In this document: positions 62,644 to 64,000 of the stretch, piece by piece
Layout of the letters: every line of letters begins with the position of its first letter
Numbering within the stretch: the stretch's first letter is position 1
NCBI GenBank assembly: GCA_002083555.1
Contig: MSXN01000001.1
Location: forward strand, 1 to 64,000
Source: Nitrospira sp. ST-bin5
GTDB taxonomy: Bacteria; Nitrospirota; Nitrospiria; Nitrospirales; Nitrospiraceae
DNA length: 64,000 nucleotides
Direction of reading: 5' to 3'
Made by a program: the position numbers and the translations under genes
Notes under the pieces: generated by a model
Told to the model about the DNA's origin: nothing
Seen by the model: only the letters and a program-made list of their open reading frames with translations
The model's database searches: none

Positions 62644-63216
62644 CTAAAAAAGGCCCTTCTGGTGCGCGTCTTCGATGGTGGCTCGATGCATGTCGTACTG
62701 CGCAGCACTCAGCTTTGCCGCCGGACTGTCAGCAAACGGCATGGCAAACAACAAAAAGAACTGAATCCAGAACCCCATCCCTTGGCGCTTCTCGATCGTC
62801 CCGACCTCTTTCGACTGGCGATCTCTATAACTCGTTCGCGTCGCGAGGTCTTGAGCAACATACCCGGGGATCATGGTAAACGTGATCGCAGATACGGCCG
62901 CCGACCAGGAAAGGCCATCGTCTCCGGCCTCAATCACGGCAATGTCTGCGTGAAGGTCTGCGGGAGCACCGTTCATGATGACGGAAGAAAATAAACCGGA
63001 ATCAAGGTAGGCCTTGACCGCCTGCTCACGAGAATCGCCGAGCCCTTCCTTTCCCTGAGGACCGATCCCTGCGACATGGAGCGCGATGGACTTCTTGGCC
63101 GGCTGAACCGACTGCGACGGTGGCTGCCCAGACGCCGATGACGTCCCATCCCGGACCATGATGCATCCGGAAGCGCTCATCGCCAAGAGAACCAATATTA
63201 CGATTGCCCAAGGCAT
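62644..63216 (-). CDS. Hypothetical lipoprotein between sucC and sucD
   Basis: The protein of 190 residues has a lipobox (AMSASGC) after a hydrophobic signal and a mature part without recognised domains. A second hydrophobic stretch (FWIQFFLLFAMPF) is near residue 150, and a less hydrophobic one (AVSAITFTMIPGYVA) precedes it. GTG at 63237 or 63225 could also start it. The gene lies between sucC and sucD, which are usually adjacent, with short spacers on both sides. Function unknown. Confidence 0.7.
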   Translation of the reverse strand: MPWAIVILVLLAMSASGCIMVRDGTSSASGQPPSQSVQPAKKSIALHVAGIGPQGKEGLGDSREQAVKAYLDSGLFSSVIMNGAPADLHADIAVIEAGDDGLSWSAAVSAITFTMIPGYVAQDLATRTSYRDRQSKEVGTIEKRQGMGFWIQFFLLFAMPFADSPAAKLSAAQYDMHRATIEDAHQKGLF

Positions 63217-63292
63217 TTTCTGCACACAACCTTCCACGCACGCTCTAGCCCATCAACCGAAACTTTCTTACAGAAACAAATGCGGGCCCCGC

Positions 63293-64000
63293 CTACGCCG
63301 CTTTTCCGGTCAGCTTCACAATTTTTTGCGCCGCTTCCCACAAGTCGTTGGCCACGTCCAGTTTCAGACCTGAGTCCGCCAGCAGTTTTCGGCCTTCTTC
63401 GGCGTTCGTTCCTTGCAGGCGAACCACCAGCGGCACCGTAATCTTCACTTCCTTGGCCGCTTCGATCACCCCGTTGGCAATACGCTCGCAGCGCACGATG
63501 CCGCCGAAAATGTTGATGAAGATACCCTTGACGTTCGGATCCTTGAGGAGAATCCGGAATCCGGCTGCCACCGTCTCTTTGGTCGCGCCGCCGCCGACAT
63601 CCAGAAAGTTCGCCGGTTCGCTACCCGCCAGTTTGATCACATCCATCGTCGCCATCGCGAGACCCGCGCCGTTGACCATGCAGCCGATGTTGCCGTCCAG
63701 CTTCACATAATTCAGATTGTTTGCGCCGGCTTCGATTTCCAACGGCTCTTCTTCGTTGAGATCGCGCATCTGCTGAACATCGGCATGCTTGAACAACGCG
63801 TTGTCATCGAAGGACACTTTGCCGTCGAGCGCGACGATCGTCTTTTCTTTGGTGATGATGAGCGGATTGATCTCCACCATCGCCGCGTGCTTTTCCATGA
63901 ACATGCGATAGAGGTTACCCATCATCTGGATGAAGGGATTCATCACGGCCGGCTCAATCGTATTGAGACCGAGAGCAAACGCCACGTTGCGGCCGTTGTA
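63293..64000 (-). CDS. sucC: Succinyl-CoA synthetase beta subunit, 3' part
   Basis: The C-terminal about 235 residues of SucC are present; the 5' part lies beyond the window edge (the frame is open to 64000). The motifs MVEINPLIITKEKTIVALDGKVSFDDNA and GCMVNGAGLAMATMD, and NIFGGIVRCERIANGVI near the end, are typical of the ATP-grasp and ligase domains. It is the first gene of the sucC-lipoprotein-sucD run. Confidence 0.95.
   Translation of the reverse strand, partial: YNGRNVAFALGLNTIEPAVMNPFIQMMGNLYRMFMEKHAAMVEINPLIITKEKTIVALDGKVSFDDNALFKHADVQQMRDLNEEEPLEIEAGANNLNYVKLDGNIGCMVNGAGLAMATMDVIKLAGSEPANFLDVGGGATKETVAAGFRILLKDPNVKGIFINIFGGIVRCERIANGVIEAAKEVKITVPLVVRLQGTNAEEGRKLLADSGLKLDVANDLWEAAQKIVKLTGKAA

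Overview
The window looks like a chromosomal segment of a Nitrospira-type nitrite oxidiser (phylum Nitrospirota). This rests on gene content: a dense respiratory cluster that pairs two cytochrome bd-like integral membrane subunits with a b6-type cytochrome b, a Rieske protein, several c-type cytochromes and a NXR-gamma-like heme-b protein. Hopanoid and MEP-pathway genes, system II cytochrome c maturation, and succinyl-CoA synthetase are also present. The DNA is GC-rich with tightly packed, mostly minus-strand operons. I cannot assign a species.

Layout. 1-2.9 kb: a sparse, less GC-rich stretch with two HEPN-like hypothetical genes, an exported protein, a tiny TTG-start gene, short repeats and a candidate structured RNA. 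3-6.7 kb (+): an OmpA-like protein, a VIT/VWA protein with a C-terminal sortase signal, and its class GN sortase. 6.7-10.2 kb: tRNA-Thr with a duplicated 3' end and tandem hairpins, a caspase-fold protein that has lost its catalytic dyad, and a UbiA-type prenyltransferase. 10.2-21.7 kb (-): the eleven-gene respiratory cluster. 21.9-28.8 kb (-): a membrane protein, hpnH with a small partner, tRNA-Cys, ispG, dxs and a DUF3187-like outer membrane protein. 28.8-35.9 kb (-): one long run shc-hpnG-mlaE-mlaF-mlaD-mlaC-Omp85-like, which joins hopanoid synthesis to lipid transport. 36-47.4 kb: smc, ispH, a PhoB/PhoR pair, a Pit phosphate permease with its DUF47 partner, fabH and bamD. 47.5-52.1 kb (-): system II cytochrome c biogenesis (ccdA, two TlpA-like proteins, ccsB, resB). 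52.4-55 kb (+): metK and ahcY. 55.2-61.5 kb: a MntA/HepT pair, a heme dioxygenase, a duplicated-domain cytochrome, a ferritin-like/VIT1 fusion and a B12-type radical SAM protein. 61.7-64 kb (-): sucD, a lipoprotein gene and the 3' part of sucC, cut by the window edge.

How the parts connect. The maturation genes at 47.5-52 kb can supply covalent heme for the many CXXCH proteins at 10-21.7 kb and for the one at 57.8 kb. Dxs, IspG and IspH make isoprenoid precursors for squalene, which Shc cyclises to hopene. HpnH and HpnG then add and trim the adenosyl-derived side chain, and the co-transcribed Mla-like transporter may move lipid between membranes.

The most unusual local structures are these: a 110-bp tandem duplication at the hpnG/mlaE junction that makes a chimeric 37-codon ORF coupled by ATGA overlaps on both sides; a three-copy dispersed palindromic repeat of about 117 bp; a pseudo-caspase; a PRC-like domain fused to the Rieske protein; a c-type cytochrome with an internal tandem repeat; and a probable CTG start in the radical SAM gene. 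No CRISPR array, transposase, integrase or rRNA was seen.
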